This document shows positions 24,563 to 33,441 of a DNA stretch of 48,173 nt, one piece after another. This stretch comes from Chloroflexota bacterium (GTDB taxonomy: Bacteria; Chloroflexota; Anaerolineae; Anaerolineales; UBA11579). The notes beneath the pieces were generated by a model. It was not told where the DNA came from, searched no databases, and saw only the letters and a list, made by a program, of their open reading frames with translations. Positions within the stretch are counted from its first letter, which is position 1. The number at the start of each line of letters is the position of its first letter. The stretch spans positions 1 to 48,173 of the forward strand of contig QWJF01000011.1 of the NCBI GenBank assembly GCA_009391835.1, given 5' to 3'. Made by a program: the position numbers and the translations under genes.

Positions 24563-25386
24563 TTATTTGGCTAGGGAGGCTATCGGCTGACGGGCGATAA
24601 ACATTCCTGTATTTTTGGTGACCTTTAGTATTCCCTCTTTGCGTAGTTTGTTCGCAAGAAAATTTTCCATGGTTTTTAGTTCTCGGTTATTGAATTCGGC
24701 CAGCAAACCTGATGATTTGATGAAATCCAAGAGCGGCTGTACTTCAGTAATATCGAGCGAGTCGTCCTTATTGTAAAAATCTGTGAGAAACATTGAGCCA
24801 GTAAGCTCTGCCCATTTGCGAGACTAAAACCGTACATGCCGTCTAGGGCTCGCTGCGCATCCCGACGCTCTGGCAGTGCCTCGCGGACCCAGCTCCAGAT
24901 TTCGTTGAGGTGATCGTTTCCGTTCGTGGTTGCACAAAGGGCACCCTTCGGCGTTAGGATGCGGTCAATTTCGCGCAAGGCAAGGTCAATATTGGGTAGA
25001 TGGTAAAGCATATGATTGGCAATGACGAGGTCGAAACCCTCGCGAGAAAACGGGGCATTTTGGGCATCACTACAAATGAACTTAAAGGTGGGCAAACTTG
25101 ACAAATTTTCCCTGGCAGTTGAGGCCATGCCGGGAGAAATATCACTAAGTAAAACCGTTAGTGTGTTTAGGTTATTGGGTTGGTTTTCCACCCAAAGATT
25201 ACCCGGGCCACAACCTAATTCAAGCACGCGCGAGCCTTTGGTTAATTCCAGGTGGCTGAAAACCCAGCCATGCCAACTACCTTTATTTGTGCTGAAACGT
25301 TCGTGCAGGCTAATGCGAGCGTTTAGATTTTCGTCGGTTTTGTACTGCTTCCTTCGGAGGTATCCGGGGTTTGAGAAATTTTGCAT
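24563..25386 (-). pseudogene. SAM-dependent methyltransferase, frameshifted
   Basis: Two frames join to give one 274-residue class I methyltransferase. The N-terminal part (from 25386) has the AdoMet motif VLELGCGPGNLW and then LVIANHMLYHLPNIDLALREI. The C-terminal part resumes in another frame as NKDDSLDITEVQPLLDFI and ends KNTGMFIARQPI, which resembles the usual tail of these enzymes (LeVT...PLL.YI...; ITKDSGLFIA). The break is at a run of five A on the plus strand (24775-24779), and one more base restores the frame. The substrate is unknown. The region is more A/T-rich than its neighbours, suggesting later acquisition. A homopolymer error in the assembly is the simplest explanation. Confidence 0.8.
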
Positions 25387-25399
25387 GAAAGCGTCGGTA

Positions 25400-25780
25400 T
25401 TACTCCAGCGTCAGTAGATAGGCAACGAGCGCATCGATCTCGTGATCTTCGAAGATTTGTGCAAATGTCTTTGGCATCACATCCGGGAAGCCTTCGTTGA
25501 TGTAGGCATCCGGCTGGCGAATTGAAGTTTCAATATAGTCAGCCGCGGATTGACCCGGCACCCGGCTTGCGGCAGTTTGAGCGATGCCCGCCAGGCTGGG
25601 GCCGACAATGGTCAGGTCCGGCTGGGTTGCGTGGCAGGAGGCACATTGTTGCGTAAACAGGCCCTGACCGACCTGCGCTTCGGCGCTCAAGGCTCCCCCC
25701 GATCCCTGCCCTGAACAAGCACTGAGCACCGCGATCAGCGCAATTAACACCGCAATAGGCGTAGTTCGACGGGCTACCAT
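25400..25780 (-). CDS. lipoprotein cytochrome c
   Basis: The 126-residue protein has a type II signal peptide with lipobox LSAC (Cys22). It carries a single haem c site CASCH (Cys46, Cys49, His50) and a likely axial methionine in PDVMPKTFAQ. It would be an externally anchored electron carrier of class I type. Its start overlaps the stop of the E1 gene by seven bases, so the two are cotranscribed, although they have no obvious biochemical link. Confidence 0.92.
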   Translation of the reverse strand: MVARRTTPIAVLIALIAVLSACSGQGSGGALSAEAQVGQGLFTQQCASCHATQPDLTIVGPSLAGIAQTAASRVPGQSAADYIETSIRQPDAYINEGFPDVMPKTFAQIFEDHEIDALVAYLLTLE

Positions 25781-27861
25781 GCCAACAGTTCCTTCATCCG
25801 CGTGTGCAGAACTTCGATAGTGGGAATGACGGTGCTCATCAATGGAATGTTATAAGGGATCGGCACATCCGGCACGGCCACCCGCTGAACAGGAGCATCC
25901 AAAAAGGAAAACGCATCCTGGGCAATCGTCGCCGCGATCTCGGCCCCAAAGCCGCCCGTGAGCGCATCTTCATGGGCAATCAGGCAGCGGGATGTTTTGC
26001 GCACCGAGGCCAGCACCGTCTCTCGATCCCAGGGAATGATGGTGCGCAAATCCAGGATTTCTACGGCATCCCCAAAGGGCTCGGCGGATTCCAGGCAACG
26101 GTGCAGCATCTCGCCCCATGTGACCACTGTTAATCGGCTGCCCGTCTGTACGATGGCCGCTTTGCCAAACTCCAACGCGTAGTCGTCGCCGGGATAGGGG
26201 CGGCGTCCGGGTGGCGAGTCGTAAAGGGCGCGATGCTCCAGGAAGAGGGTCGGATCCTGGCCGCGCAGCGCGGCCCGCAGGAGCCCGACCGCGTCGGCCG
26301 CGTTCGAGGGCATCGCCACGCGCCATCCCAGGCTGTGCGCATAGATGGCCTCTGCGGACACCGAATGCCAGGGATCGCCCGTTTTTTTGCTATAGCCCAC
26401 CGGGATGCGGACTACCACACCCGCTGAGAATTTTCCGGCTGTGCGCCAACGCACCCAGCCCAAATCGTTGATTTGTTCGGTAGCCGGATCGGCATATTTA
26501 CGGAATTGAATTTCAGGCAGCGGCGTAAGCCCAGCCAGGGCGAGGCCTGTGGCGCGCCCAATAATGCCTTCCTCGGAGAGCGAGGTATCGAATACGCGCC
26601 GCTCGCCGTATTTGGCTTGCAAGTCCAGCGTTACGCGGTGCACACCGCCGCGTGGCCCCACGTCTTCGCCGAAGATCATCAGGCGCGGATTGGCCTCCAA
26701 TTCGGCTTCCATTGCGCGCCGGATGGCTTCGGACATGTTGATGCGCGGCCCATCCTGCGCTGGAAGCGCACTAAAGTTGAGCTGAGGACGCTCGGGTGCA
26801 GGAGGGACTTGCGCCACGTATCCAGTGCTGCTGAAGAGATGCTTTTGGGCTGAATCGAGCGCTGGGTCGGGGCTTTCCGCAGCTTCTGCCAACTCTGTGC
26901 GTACCTCATCTTCCACTTCGGTTTGCAGCGCCTCCCAATCGAGCCGACCTTGTAGGTATGCGCTTAGCGTCAGCAGCGGATCGCGGCTCTGCTCCTCCTT
27001 GAGCTGCGCCTTGCTTTTGTACGCGGTTTGGTCTTCGCCAAAGGTGTGTCCCTGCAAGCGCGGCACATTTAAGCGCAGCAGGCAGGTGCCCTTTCCGGTG
27101 CGCACATAAGTCACCGCGTCGCCAACCAACTCGGCGGCCTCTGCGGGAGCCGTGCCCGAGCCGCTCAGAATGTGCAGATTTTGGAAAGCGGCCAAATTGC
27201 CAGCAATGTCTCCCCCGGGGGTTTGAAATTGTTTGGGCACGGAAATGCCATAATCGTTATCCTCAATAAAGAAGAGCATCGGCAGTTCCAGCGTGGTGGC
27301 AATGGTCAGGGCGGCCCAAAATCCATTGGTGGCCACGGAGCCGTCGCCACCCAATGCGACGCTGATTGCGCCCTTCCAGCTTTTTTCCTTCAATTCCTCC
27401 TGGTAATAGCGGATCGCCTGTGCCCAACCAGCCGCCGGCGTGTACTGTGCGCCCACATCGCCCGATGAGGGTAAGACGGTAACGCCATTGCGCGGCGACA
27501 TGGAATACACCACGCCCACATCCCGCCCTTCAGAAGGCGATCCCGTGCGGGCCAATCCGGAGGCAAAGGCTTCGCGCGCGGTCAGGCCCGAGGCCAGCAT
27601 GAAGGGCCGTGAGCGGTAATACACAGTGGCCGCATCGTGCGAATGATCCATCTGTAGGCCGAGGAGCACCTGGGCCAGTTCGTGCCCCTTGGACGAAAAT
27701 TGGTAGGGGACTTTGCCCTGCGGGGCAAGCTCGTTTTCTTCGATTAGATCAATGCTGCGCGAAGTCAGCACCAAGCGCGCTACGCGCGCCCAATCTGTCT
27801 TGGGCTTTGCGGGAGGCGCAGATTTGCGTTGGGCCGGGGACTTGGATGTAGTGTTTGGCAT
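25774..27861 (-). CDS. 2-oxoacid dehydrogenase E1, fused alpha and beta subunits
   Basis: The 695-residue protein fuses the alpha and beta chains of a thiamin-diphosphate E1, as in branched-chain 2-oxoacid dehydrogenase. The alpha part (about 20-365) has FSSKGHELAQVLLGLQ, YYRSRPFMLASGL, and the ThDP motif from GDGSVATNGFW (172-182) to Asn202. The beta part (about 370-695) has INMSEAIRRAMEAELE, IFGEDVGPRGGVHRVT and FDTSLSEEGIIG. Which 2-oxoacid it uses is not clear, since pyruvate E1 is similar. E2 and E3 genes are not nearby. The cytochrome gene follows with an overlap. Confidence 0.9.
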   Translation of the reverse strand: MPNTTSKSPAQRKSAPPAKPKTDWARVARLVLTSRSIDLIEENELAPQGKVPYQFSSKGHELAQVLLGLQMDHSHDAATVYYRSRPFMLASGLTAREAFASGLARTGSPSEGRDVGVVYSMSPRNGVTVLPSSGDVGAQYTPAAGWAQAIRYYQEELKEKSWKGAISVALGGDGSVATNGFWAALTIATTLELPMLFFIEDNDYGISVPKQFQTPGGDIAGNLAAFQNLHILSGSGTAPAEAAELVGDAVTYVRTGKGTCLLRLNVPRLQGHTFGEDQTAYKSKAQLKEEQSRDPLLTLSAYLQGRLDWEALQTEVEDEVRTELAEAAESPDPALDSAQKHLFSSTGYVAQVPPAPERPQLNFSALPAQDGPRINMSEAIRRAMEAELEANPRLMIFGEDVGPRGGVHRVTLDLQAKYGERRVFDTSLSEEGIIGRATGLALAGLTPLPEIQFRKYADPATEQINDLGWVRWRTAGKFSAGVVVRIPVGYSKKTGDPWHSVSAEAIYAHSLGWRVAMPSNAADAVGLLRAALRGQDPTLFLEHRALYDSPPGRRPYPGDDYALEFGKAAIVQTGSRLTVVTWGEMLHRCLESAEPFGDAVEILDLRTIIPWDRETVLASVRKTSRCLIAHEDALTGGFGAEIAATIAQDAFSFLDAPVQRVAVPDVPIPYNIPLMSTVIPTIEVLHTRMKELLAW

Positions 27862-27949
27862 CGAATTGATTCTAGTATAGGCTCAAATGGCTGGCAAGAT
27901 GGCAGCTTGGGTGATGGACATCGGCGCTATTCTAACCGCTAGGCTTTGC

Positions 27950-29143
27950 TCAGCCCTGGAAGGCGCGCGGCCCAGTTCGGCTGCGGGGTGGGGGCAGATC
28001 GAAAAGCCCCAGTTGGAAATTGGGCTGACGGCCGTTGACCAACACATAGGGCTTCATGCGGGTGGTGACGATGCCCAATTGGCGAAGATCGTCCAACGAA
28101 GCAATCCGGTGACGGCGGCGTGCTTTCAGGATCGTCATTGCCCCCTGCACGCCGATGCCCGGCACCATCAAGAGTTGTTCCCGGCTGGCGGTGTTGAGTT
28201 CAATCGGAGTATGCAGCAGGTTTTGCTCTGCCCAGGCGGTTTTGGGGTCCTTGTTCAGAGGCAGCTTGCCGCTTTGGTCGAAGGGCATATCTTCCAGGCC
28301 GAAGCCGTAATCCCGTAGGAGAAAGGACGATTGGTAAAGGCGGTGTTCGCGGATGGGATCCTCGGGCGCGTGGCCTTCCAGCGGGGTATCCGCAATGGGC
28401 ACAAAGCCTGAATAGTAGGTGCGGCTCAAGCCCAACTGCTTGTATAAATATTCGGAGGTGGAGAGCAACTCCAAATCGCTCTCCCCGGATGGCCCCACCA
28501 CAAATTGCGTGATCGTTGATGCCCATCGACCGTTCCAGGAACCGCGTGGCTCTTCAGTCTTGCGAATCTCCTGCGACCATTTCAGCGGCGCCAAGAGCTC
28601 CTCTGTGAATTGCTTCATCGGCGCCAAACTCGGTAAGCGACCCGGGTTGGCCGCTTCCAAGTTCACGCTGATGCGGCTGCCCAATTGCATTGCCCGACGG
28701 ACTTGATCGCGCTCCGATCCTGGCATCACCTTGAGATGCAGGTAGCCACGGTAACCCAGTTTGTTGCGTAGGATATCTGCGGTATCCAGCAAGCGGTCCT
28801 GAGTGCGCACCCCGCCCTTGATGATCCCTGAACTCAGGAATAGCCCTTCCACAGCCCCCGCCTCATAGACCGCTAGAAAAGTTTTTGCCAACTCTTCAGG
28901 TTTGAAGGTTTGGCGGTGCATTTTGCGCCCGGCGCGGAACACGCAGTAGTTGCAGTTGCGTTCGCACGCCGAAGTCAACATGGTTTTGAGCACCTTCATT
29001 TTCTTGCCGCCTGGCATGGCGACTTCGGCAATCGGAATTTGCGGCAGCTGCTGACCGCCGATCACAAGGTGACATTCCTGCTCGCCGTCTGCCTCGGTTT
29101 CCATGTCACTGGATAGGGAGGCAAGCTTGTCGAATTTGTCCAT
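27950..29143 (-). CDS. radical SAM protein with C-terminal helix-hairpin-helix (putative DNA modification/repair family)
   Basis: The 397-residue protein has a radical SAM cluster motif CERNCNYC (Cys60, Cys64, Cys67), then FLSSGIIKGGVRTQD. Near the C terminus (about 320-365) is a helix-hairpin-helix (ELNTASREQLLMVPGIGVQGAMTIL) of the kind that binds DNA non-specifically. This matches a family annotated as putative DNA modification or repair radical SAM proteins, whose members often sit next to a partner gene of the DUF4130 type. No such partner is seen here. The reaction is unknown. The gene is divergent from the enoyl-CoA hydratase gene. Confidence 0.88.
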   Translation of the reverse strand: MDKFDKLASLSSDMETEADGEQECHLVIGGQQLPQIPIAEVAMPGGKKMKVLKTMLTSACERNCNYCVFRAGRKMHRQTFKPEELAKTFLAVYEAGAVEGLFLSSGIIKGGVRTQDRLLDTADILRNKLGYRGYLHLKVMPGSERDQVRRAMQLGSRISVNLEAANPGRLPSLAPMKQFTEELLAPLKWSQEIRKTEEPRGSWNGRWASTITQFVVGPSGESDLELLSTSEYLYKQLGLSRTYYSGFVPIADTPLEGHAPEDPIREHRLYQSSFLLRDYGFGLEDMPFDQSGKLPLNKDPKTAWAEQNLLHTPIELNTASREQLLMVPGIGVQGAMTILKARRRHRIASLDDLRQLGIVTTRMKPYVLVNGRQPNFQLGLFDLPPPRSRTGPRAFQG

Positions 29144-29183
29144 GCGGCGAGTCTAGAACAAAAGTTCTTTAATGACAATCAGG

Positions 29184-29199
29184 TGTCAAGCCCTTGACA
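29184..29199. promoter_or_regulatory. palindromic operator candidate TGTCAAG-CC-CTTGACA
   Basis: A perfect 7-bp inverted repeat with a two-base spacer covers the -35 hexamer of the following gene. A direct repeat AGGTGT(C)AAGCC also occurs at 29181-29192 and 29199-29210. It has the form of a TetR-, GntR- or MarR-type site; no regulator gene is in the window. Confidence 0.5.
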
Positions 29200-29219
29200 G
29201 GTGTAAGCCTGCGTATAAT
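29194..29219 (+). promoter_or_regulatory. promoter of the enoyl-CoA hydratase gene
   Basis: TTGACA (29194-29199) and TATAAT (29214-29219) are perfect hexamers, but the spacer is only 14 bp, shorter than the usual 16-18. The short spacing may require an activator. Confidence 0.65.
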
Positions 29220-29243
29220 GGGTTGGATCTGAAAAGAGGTGCA

Positions 29244-30017
29244 ATGACCAAGAATTTTGTGATTGTTGAGCGGCAGGGCGCGGTAGCCGTACTACGCTTT
29301 AACCGCCCGGAGAAACTCAACGCCCTCAGCCCGGAAATGCTGGCGGCGATCGCGGGCAACGTGGAAACGCTGGATGCGGACGATGAGGTACGCGTCATCA
29401 TCCTGTACGGTGGTGAGCGTGCATTCGCCGCGGGCGCAGACATTGGGGCGATGGCCCAGCTTTCGCCTGTGGAGGTGGCCCAGGCGGGTACCCGGGAATA
29501 TTGGTTGCGCATCTGGGCCGTGGACACCCCATTGATTGCCGCGGTGAGCGGCTATGCCTATGGCGGGGGCTGTGAATTGGCGATGAGCTGCGATCTCATT
29601 GTGGCGGCGGAAACGGCTCGCTTTGCCCAACCCGAGATTAAATTAGGCATCATGCCCGGAGCAGGGGGCACCCAACGACTGGCGCGCGCCATTGGTCCGT
29701 ATCGGGCGATGGAGATGGTGCTCACCGGCGAACCGGTTGGTGCGCGTGAACTGCATGCAGCCGGATTGATTAACCGCTTGGTTCCAGTGGAGCGCATACT
29801 GGACGAGGCTCTGGAATTGGCCCAAACCATTGCTTCCCGGCCCGCTGTTGCCGTCAGCCAGGCGCGTAAGGCTGTACGCTATGGCGTAGAGCGCACCGTG
29901 AGCGAGGGGTTGGAGCTGGAGCGCACTAATTATGAGCTGCTTTATGGCACAGAGGACCAGGCCGAGGGCATGGAGGCCTTTCTTGAAAAACGCGATCCCG
30001 ACTTCAAACACCGCTAG
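29244..30017 (+). CDS. enoyl-CoA hydratase/isomerase (PaaF-like)
   Basis: This 257-residue crotonase-fold protein hydrates a 2-enoyl-CoA, probably in the phenylacetyl-CoA or fatty acid pathway encoded nearby. It has FNRPEKLNALS, the oxyanion-hole phrase ERAFAAGADIGAM, and both catalytic glutamates, in YGGGCELAMSCD and FAQPEIKLGIMPGAGGTQRL. The ATG at 29244 follows AAGAGGT; the frame extends upstream but without a start signal. It is followed by a GNAT gene and a 3-hydroxyacyl-CoA dehydrogenase gene. Confidence 0.93.
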   Translation: MTKNFVIVERQGAVAVLRFNRPEKLNALSPEMLAAIAGNVETLDADDEVRVIILYGGERAFAAGADIGAMAQLSPVEVAQAGTREYWLRIWAVDTPLIAAVSGYAYGGGCELAMSCDLIVAAETARFAQPEIKLGIMPGAGGTQRLARAIGPYRAMEMVLTGEPVGARELHAAGLINRLVPVERILDEALELAQTIASRPAVAVSQARKAVRYGVERTVSEGLELERTNYELLYGTEDQAEGMEAFLEKRDPDFKHR

Positions 30018-30079
30018 TGCGCATAGCCACACTGGAAATTACGGGTGCAATCACAATTGTGGAAAATCAGAGACCGAGA

Positions 30080-30625
30080 ATGAAACAAACTGGAATGGTG
30101 AATGTTGAGATTCGGGAACTGATGAAAAGCGATATTGATAGCATTGTTGCTAGCTTTGCTCAGTTGGGATGGAACAAACTTGAGCGACAATATCGAGCCT
30201 ATTTTGCGGAGCAAAAGGCAGGCGAGCGTCTTGTGTTAATAGGAATTTTGGATGGCGGTTTCGTCGGCTATCTAACCATAGTTTGGAAATCGGCGTATGA
30301 CCCATTTCGTAAAGAGGAAATCCCTGAAATCATGGATTTGAACGTTTTACCTAAGTATCGTAGGCAAGGAATAGCGACCCAGTTAATGGATGGAGCCGAG
30401 GAGAAAATTGCTAACCGTCATAGACATGCTGGCTTGGGGATTGGAATGACAGCCGATTATGGCGCAGCACAGCGGCTGTACGTATTGCGCGGTTATCTTC
30501 CTGACGGTCAGGGTCTTGCCTATGATGGGAAGACATTGGACTTTGGTGATAATGCCCACGTGGACGATTCACTAACCCTTTATTTTACGAAGGTACTTGT
30601 GCCTGGGTTAAGCAATGTCCAATAA
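30080..30625 (+). CDS. GNAT-family N-acetyltransferase
   Basis: The product has about 181 residues from ATG 30080 (ATG 30095 is also possible). GNAT features are IREL near the start, a central beta strand DLNVLPKYRRQGIATQLMD with the acetyl-CoA-binding R/Q-x-x-G-x-A motif, and AAQRLYVLRGYLPDG. The acceptor is unknown. The gene sits between two beta-oxidation-type genes and overlaps the next by 11 bases, yet is visibly more A/T-rich. It may be a late insertion into the operon. Confidence 0.82.
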   Translation: MKQTGMVNVEIRELMKSDIDSIVASFAQLGWNKLERQYRAYFAEQKAGERLVLIGILDGGFVGYLTIVWKSAYDPFRKEEIPEIMDLNVLPKYRRQGIATQLMDGAEEKIANRHRHAGLGIGMTADYGAAQRLYVLRGYLPDGQGLAYDGKTLDFGDNAHVDDSLTLYFTKVLVPGLSNVQ

Positions 30626-32159
30626 AACTAGCGGAATCGAAACTATAGGCATCGTCGGCGCCGGCACGATGGGCTCCGGCATTGCCCTCGCCGCCTTGTA
30701 TGCCGGTTTTGAAGTGGTGCTGCAAGACGAATTTTCAGAAGCCCTGCAGAAGGGCAACGCCTACATCCAAAAATTCCTCGAGAAGAAAGACCAGACGGAG
30801 CGAGCCAAGGCCCTTACGTTAGCCGACGATCTTAAAGCCCTCACCGGCTGCGATGTCGTTATTGAGGCCGCGCTTGAGCAGCTTGAGGTCAAGCACGAAA
30901 TTTTTGCCAAATTGGATGAGATTTGTGGACCCGATACGATCTTAGCCAGCAACACGAGCACCTTGTCGGTCACCGCAATTGCCGCCAACACCCAGCATCC
31001 TGAGCGGGTGGCCGGCATGCATTTCTTCAACCCTGCGCCAGTCCTTCCCCTGGTTGAAGTAATCCGCGCCGCCCAAACCAGCGACGCCACCATCGACGCG
31101 TTGATGGCCTTGGCTGAGGCGTTGGGCAAGACCCCGGTGCTGGTCAGCGACACACCCGGCTTCATCGTCAACCGCGTGGCGCGCCCCTTTTATGGCGAGG
31201 CTCTGCGCTTGCTTGGCGAAGGGGTCGCCAACCACGCCCAAATTGACCAAATCGTGGAACAAGGCGGCGGCTTTCGCATGGGGCCTTTCCGACTCATGGA
31301 TTTGATCGGCATTGATATCAATGCCGGAGCGATGCGTTCGATGTATGAGCAGACCTTTGGCGAGCCGCGTTATCGGCCGCATCCGATTCAAATGCAGAAG
31401 CTGGCGGAGGGTGCGCTGGGCCGCAAATCGGGCCGCGGCTTCTATACATATGCCGATGGGCAAGCAGAAGAAGTGTTTCCCGAGATAAAAGCGGACGGGG
31501 GTCAGAGCCAGTTAGTGATCTCGGAAGGCAGCTGGGCGCCGGGCCTGGCGGAATTGTGCGCCGAAGCCGGCTACGAGGTTGTCCCTGTCGCGGATGGGGA
31601 TCAAAAACCTGCGGCTTGCATCGTTGTCGCAGGCCGTGGGGAAGAAGCGGCTCGTCTGGTGAGTTGGTACGACCAGGCGCTGGATCCCGGAGTTCCGCTT
31701 ATTGTCCAGTGCGCCGACACCACCTTAAGTGAGATCGCCACCTGGATGCAAAATCCGCGGGGCCTGATCGGATTTGACGGGCTGTTCCTTGCCACGGGCA
31801 AAGTGGCTACGCTTTGTGCCTTGGAGGGTGTGAGCAGCGATTTGCGCGGAAAAGCAGAGGCGCTGTTTGCCGCGTTGGGCCGCCGTGTGATTTGGGTCGG
31901 CGAGAGTCCGGCCCTGGTGCTGCCCCGCATTGTGTGCCAGTTGGTGAATGAAGCCGCCTTCGCTGAGTTGGAAGGCGTGGTGGATGGCGAAACGATTGAT
32001 TTGGCGATGCGCCTGGGCGTCAACTACCCTCAGGGACCGCTGGAATGGGGTGCTGCATTGGGCCATGACAAAGTGCTTGCCGTGCTCGACCACCTGTATA
32101 CCGAATACCACGAAGAGCGCTATCGAGCCTGCATTCTTCTGCGGCGCTGGGCTCGCTAG
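30615..32159 (+). CDS. 3-hydroxyacyl-CoA dehydrogenase (PaaH-like)
   Basis: The 514-residue protein oxidises a 3-hydroxyacyl-CoA with NAD+. It has the Rossmann motif GIVGAGTMGSGIA (residues 12-24), NTSTLSVTAIA, the catalytic histidine in AGMHFFNPAPVLPLVEVI, and a first C-terminal HAD domain (DTPGFIVNRVARPFYGEALRL). A second such domain follows near the end (ALVLPRIVCQLVNEAAFAEL, then GVNYPQGPLEWG). The length of about 500 and the double C-terminal domain match PaaH (3-hydroxyadipyl-CoA dehydrogenase). It overlaps the convergent MFS gene by the four bases CTAG. Confidence 0.9.
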   Translation: MSNKTSGIETIGIVGAGTMGSGIALAALYAGFEVVLQDEFSEALQKGNAYIQKFLEKKDQTERAKALTLADDLKALTGCDVVIEAALEQLEVKHEIFAKLDEICGPDTILASNTSTLSVTAIAANTQHPERVAGMHFFNPAPVLPLVEVIRAAQTSDATIDALMALAEALGKTPVLVSDTPGFIVNRVARPFYGEALRLLGEGVANHAQIDQIVEQGGGFRMGPFRLMDLIGIDINAGAMRSMYEQTFGEPRYRPHPIQMQKLAEGALGRKSGRGFYTYADGQAEEVFPEIKADGGQSQLVISEGSWAPGLAELCAEAGYEVVPVADGDQKPAACIVVAGRGEEAARLVSWYDQALDPGVPLIVQCADTTLSEIATWMQNPRGLIGFDGLFLATGKVATLCALEGVSSDLRGKAEALFAALGRRVIWVGESPALVLPRIVCQLVNEAAFAELEGVVDGETIDLAMRLGVNYPQGPLEWGAALGHDKVLAVLDHLYTEYHEERYRACILLRRWAR

Positions 32160-33337
32160 GCGGTTTGCGCCGCGGCGCGTGGCAATTGCCGCCTTTGGCT
32201 AAGCACCACAATAAAGGCCACCACTACCAGACCCAGGCCGATCAAATTCAACCGGTCCCAGGAACTATAGAATAGGATGGACCCCGCGGAGAGCGACGCG
32301 GTAGCCTGCACTGCGAACACGATGAAATCGTTGCTGGCCTGTGTTTTGAAACGCTCCTCCGGCCGGTAGGTGTGTGTTAATAGCACGGTGCCGCCCACGA
32401 ATAGTAAATTCCAACCCAATCCCAGCAGCACCAGCGCCCACCAGAAGTGGATAAACTCGCGGCTATAAATCGCGACCACCGTGCAGGCTAAAAGCAACGT
32501 TGCGCCGGCAATCATGTTGCGGAACAAACCAAAACGTTCCAAAAGGAATCCCGTAACTAGCGAAGGCAAATACATCGCAATGAGGTGACTCTGGATGATT
32601 AGAGCGGTTTGGTCGAGGGAAAAATTGCCCAGGTTGCTCAGGTGCACGGGCGTAGCCGTCATGATGAAGGTCATCACACCGTAGCTCACCAGGCCAGCCA
32701 TCACCGCGATCAGGTAATTTGGCTGACGTGCAATTTCGGTCAAGGGGCGCCCGTTGGCCACTTTGATTTGGCTGGGTGGGGCCACGTCTCGCAGAAAGCT
32801 GAGCAGGAAAACCGACGCCGCGTAGAGCACTGCCAGGCTGATGAATGACCCTACGTAAAATTCGCCGAACAATCCCTGGGTACGGCGCGCCACCTCGGGT
32901 CCAAGAAAACCGGCGAAGATCCCGCCCAATAGCACGAAGGAAATTGCCCGGCCCGCATGGGCATGCTCCACGCTCTCCGCAGCGGCAAAGCGATACTGCT
33001 GCACGAAGGCTCCGTTCAGTCCAACCAGCATGCTGGCGAGGCTAAAGAGGACGAAATTGCGCTGGCTGAGCGCATAGGCACCCAACAGCGCGCCCAATCC
33101 TGCGATGCCCGCTGCCAGCATAAATCCTCGCCGTCGCCCGACGCGCCGCATGAGTAATGAGGCCGGGATCACGAATAGCGCCACGCCCAGCACCATAAAC
33201 GAGATGGGCAGCGTCGCCAAAGCCGGGGTAGGCGCCATTGCGCGGCCGGCGATGCCCCCCAGCAATACAATTATCGGCGGCCCCGATTGGCACAGGGCGA
33301 GCGAAATGGCAAGGATGGGAACATTGCGTGATTTCAT
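32156..33337 (-). CDS. major facilitator superfamily transporter
   Basis: The 393-residue protein has about 12 hydrophobic helices and the loop 2-3 motif (VGRRRGFMLAAGIAGLGALL). Its substrate cannot be read. The start at 33337 follows AAAAAGGAAAAAT, and a TATAAT lies about 37 bases upstream on the minus strand. A longer frame to 33475 is rejected because helix 1 begins at the shorter start. The gene lies between the two crotonase clusters, in opposite orientation, and could carry an aromatic or organic acid. Confidence 0.85.
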   Translation of the reverse strand: MKSRNVPILAISLALCQSGPPIIVLLGGIAGRAMAPTPALATLPISFMVLGVALFVIPASLLMRRVGRRRGFMLAAGIAGLGALLGAYALSQRNFVLFSLASMLVGLNGAFVQQYRFAAAESVEHAHAGRAISFVLLGGIFAGFLGPEVARRTQGLFGEFYVGSFISLAVLYAASVFLLSFLRDVAPPSQIKVANGRPLTEIARQPNYLIAVMAGLVSYGVMTFIMTATPVHLSNLGNFSLDQTALIIQSHLIAMYLPSLVTGFLLERFGLFRNMIAGATLLLACTVVAIYSREFIHFWWALVLLGLGWNLLFVGGTVLLTHTYRPEERFKTQASNDFIVFAVQATASLSAGSILFYSSWDRLNLIGLGLVVVAFIVVLSQRRQLPRAAAQTA

Positions 33338-33429
33338 ATTTTTCCTTTTTTGGGCGACGAAGGCTGGCGGCATTATAATCCTCGAAACCCTGCTTCCCAC
33401 AATGGCCCCGCCCTGCGCAAGCCTTTGGA

Positions 33430-33435
33430 TATAAT
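33430..33435 (+). promoter_or_regulatory. -10 element, TATAAT six bases before an ATG (leaderless candidate)
   Basis: TATAAT is followed by CGCCCC and the ATG at 33442, with no Shine-Dalgarno sequence. It would drive the crotonase-aldehyde dehydrogenase-paaABCD operon. Confidence 0.55.
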
Positions 33436-33441
33436 CGCCCC

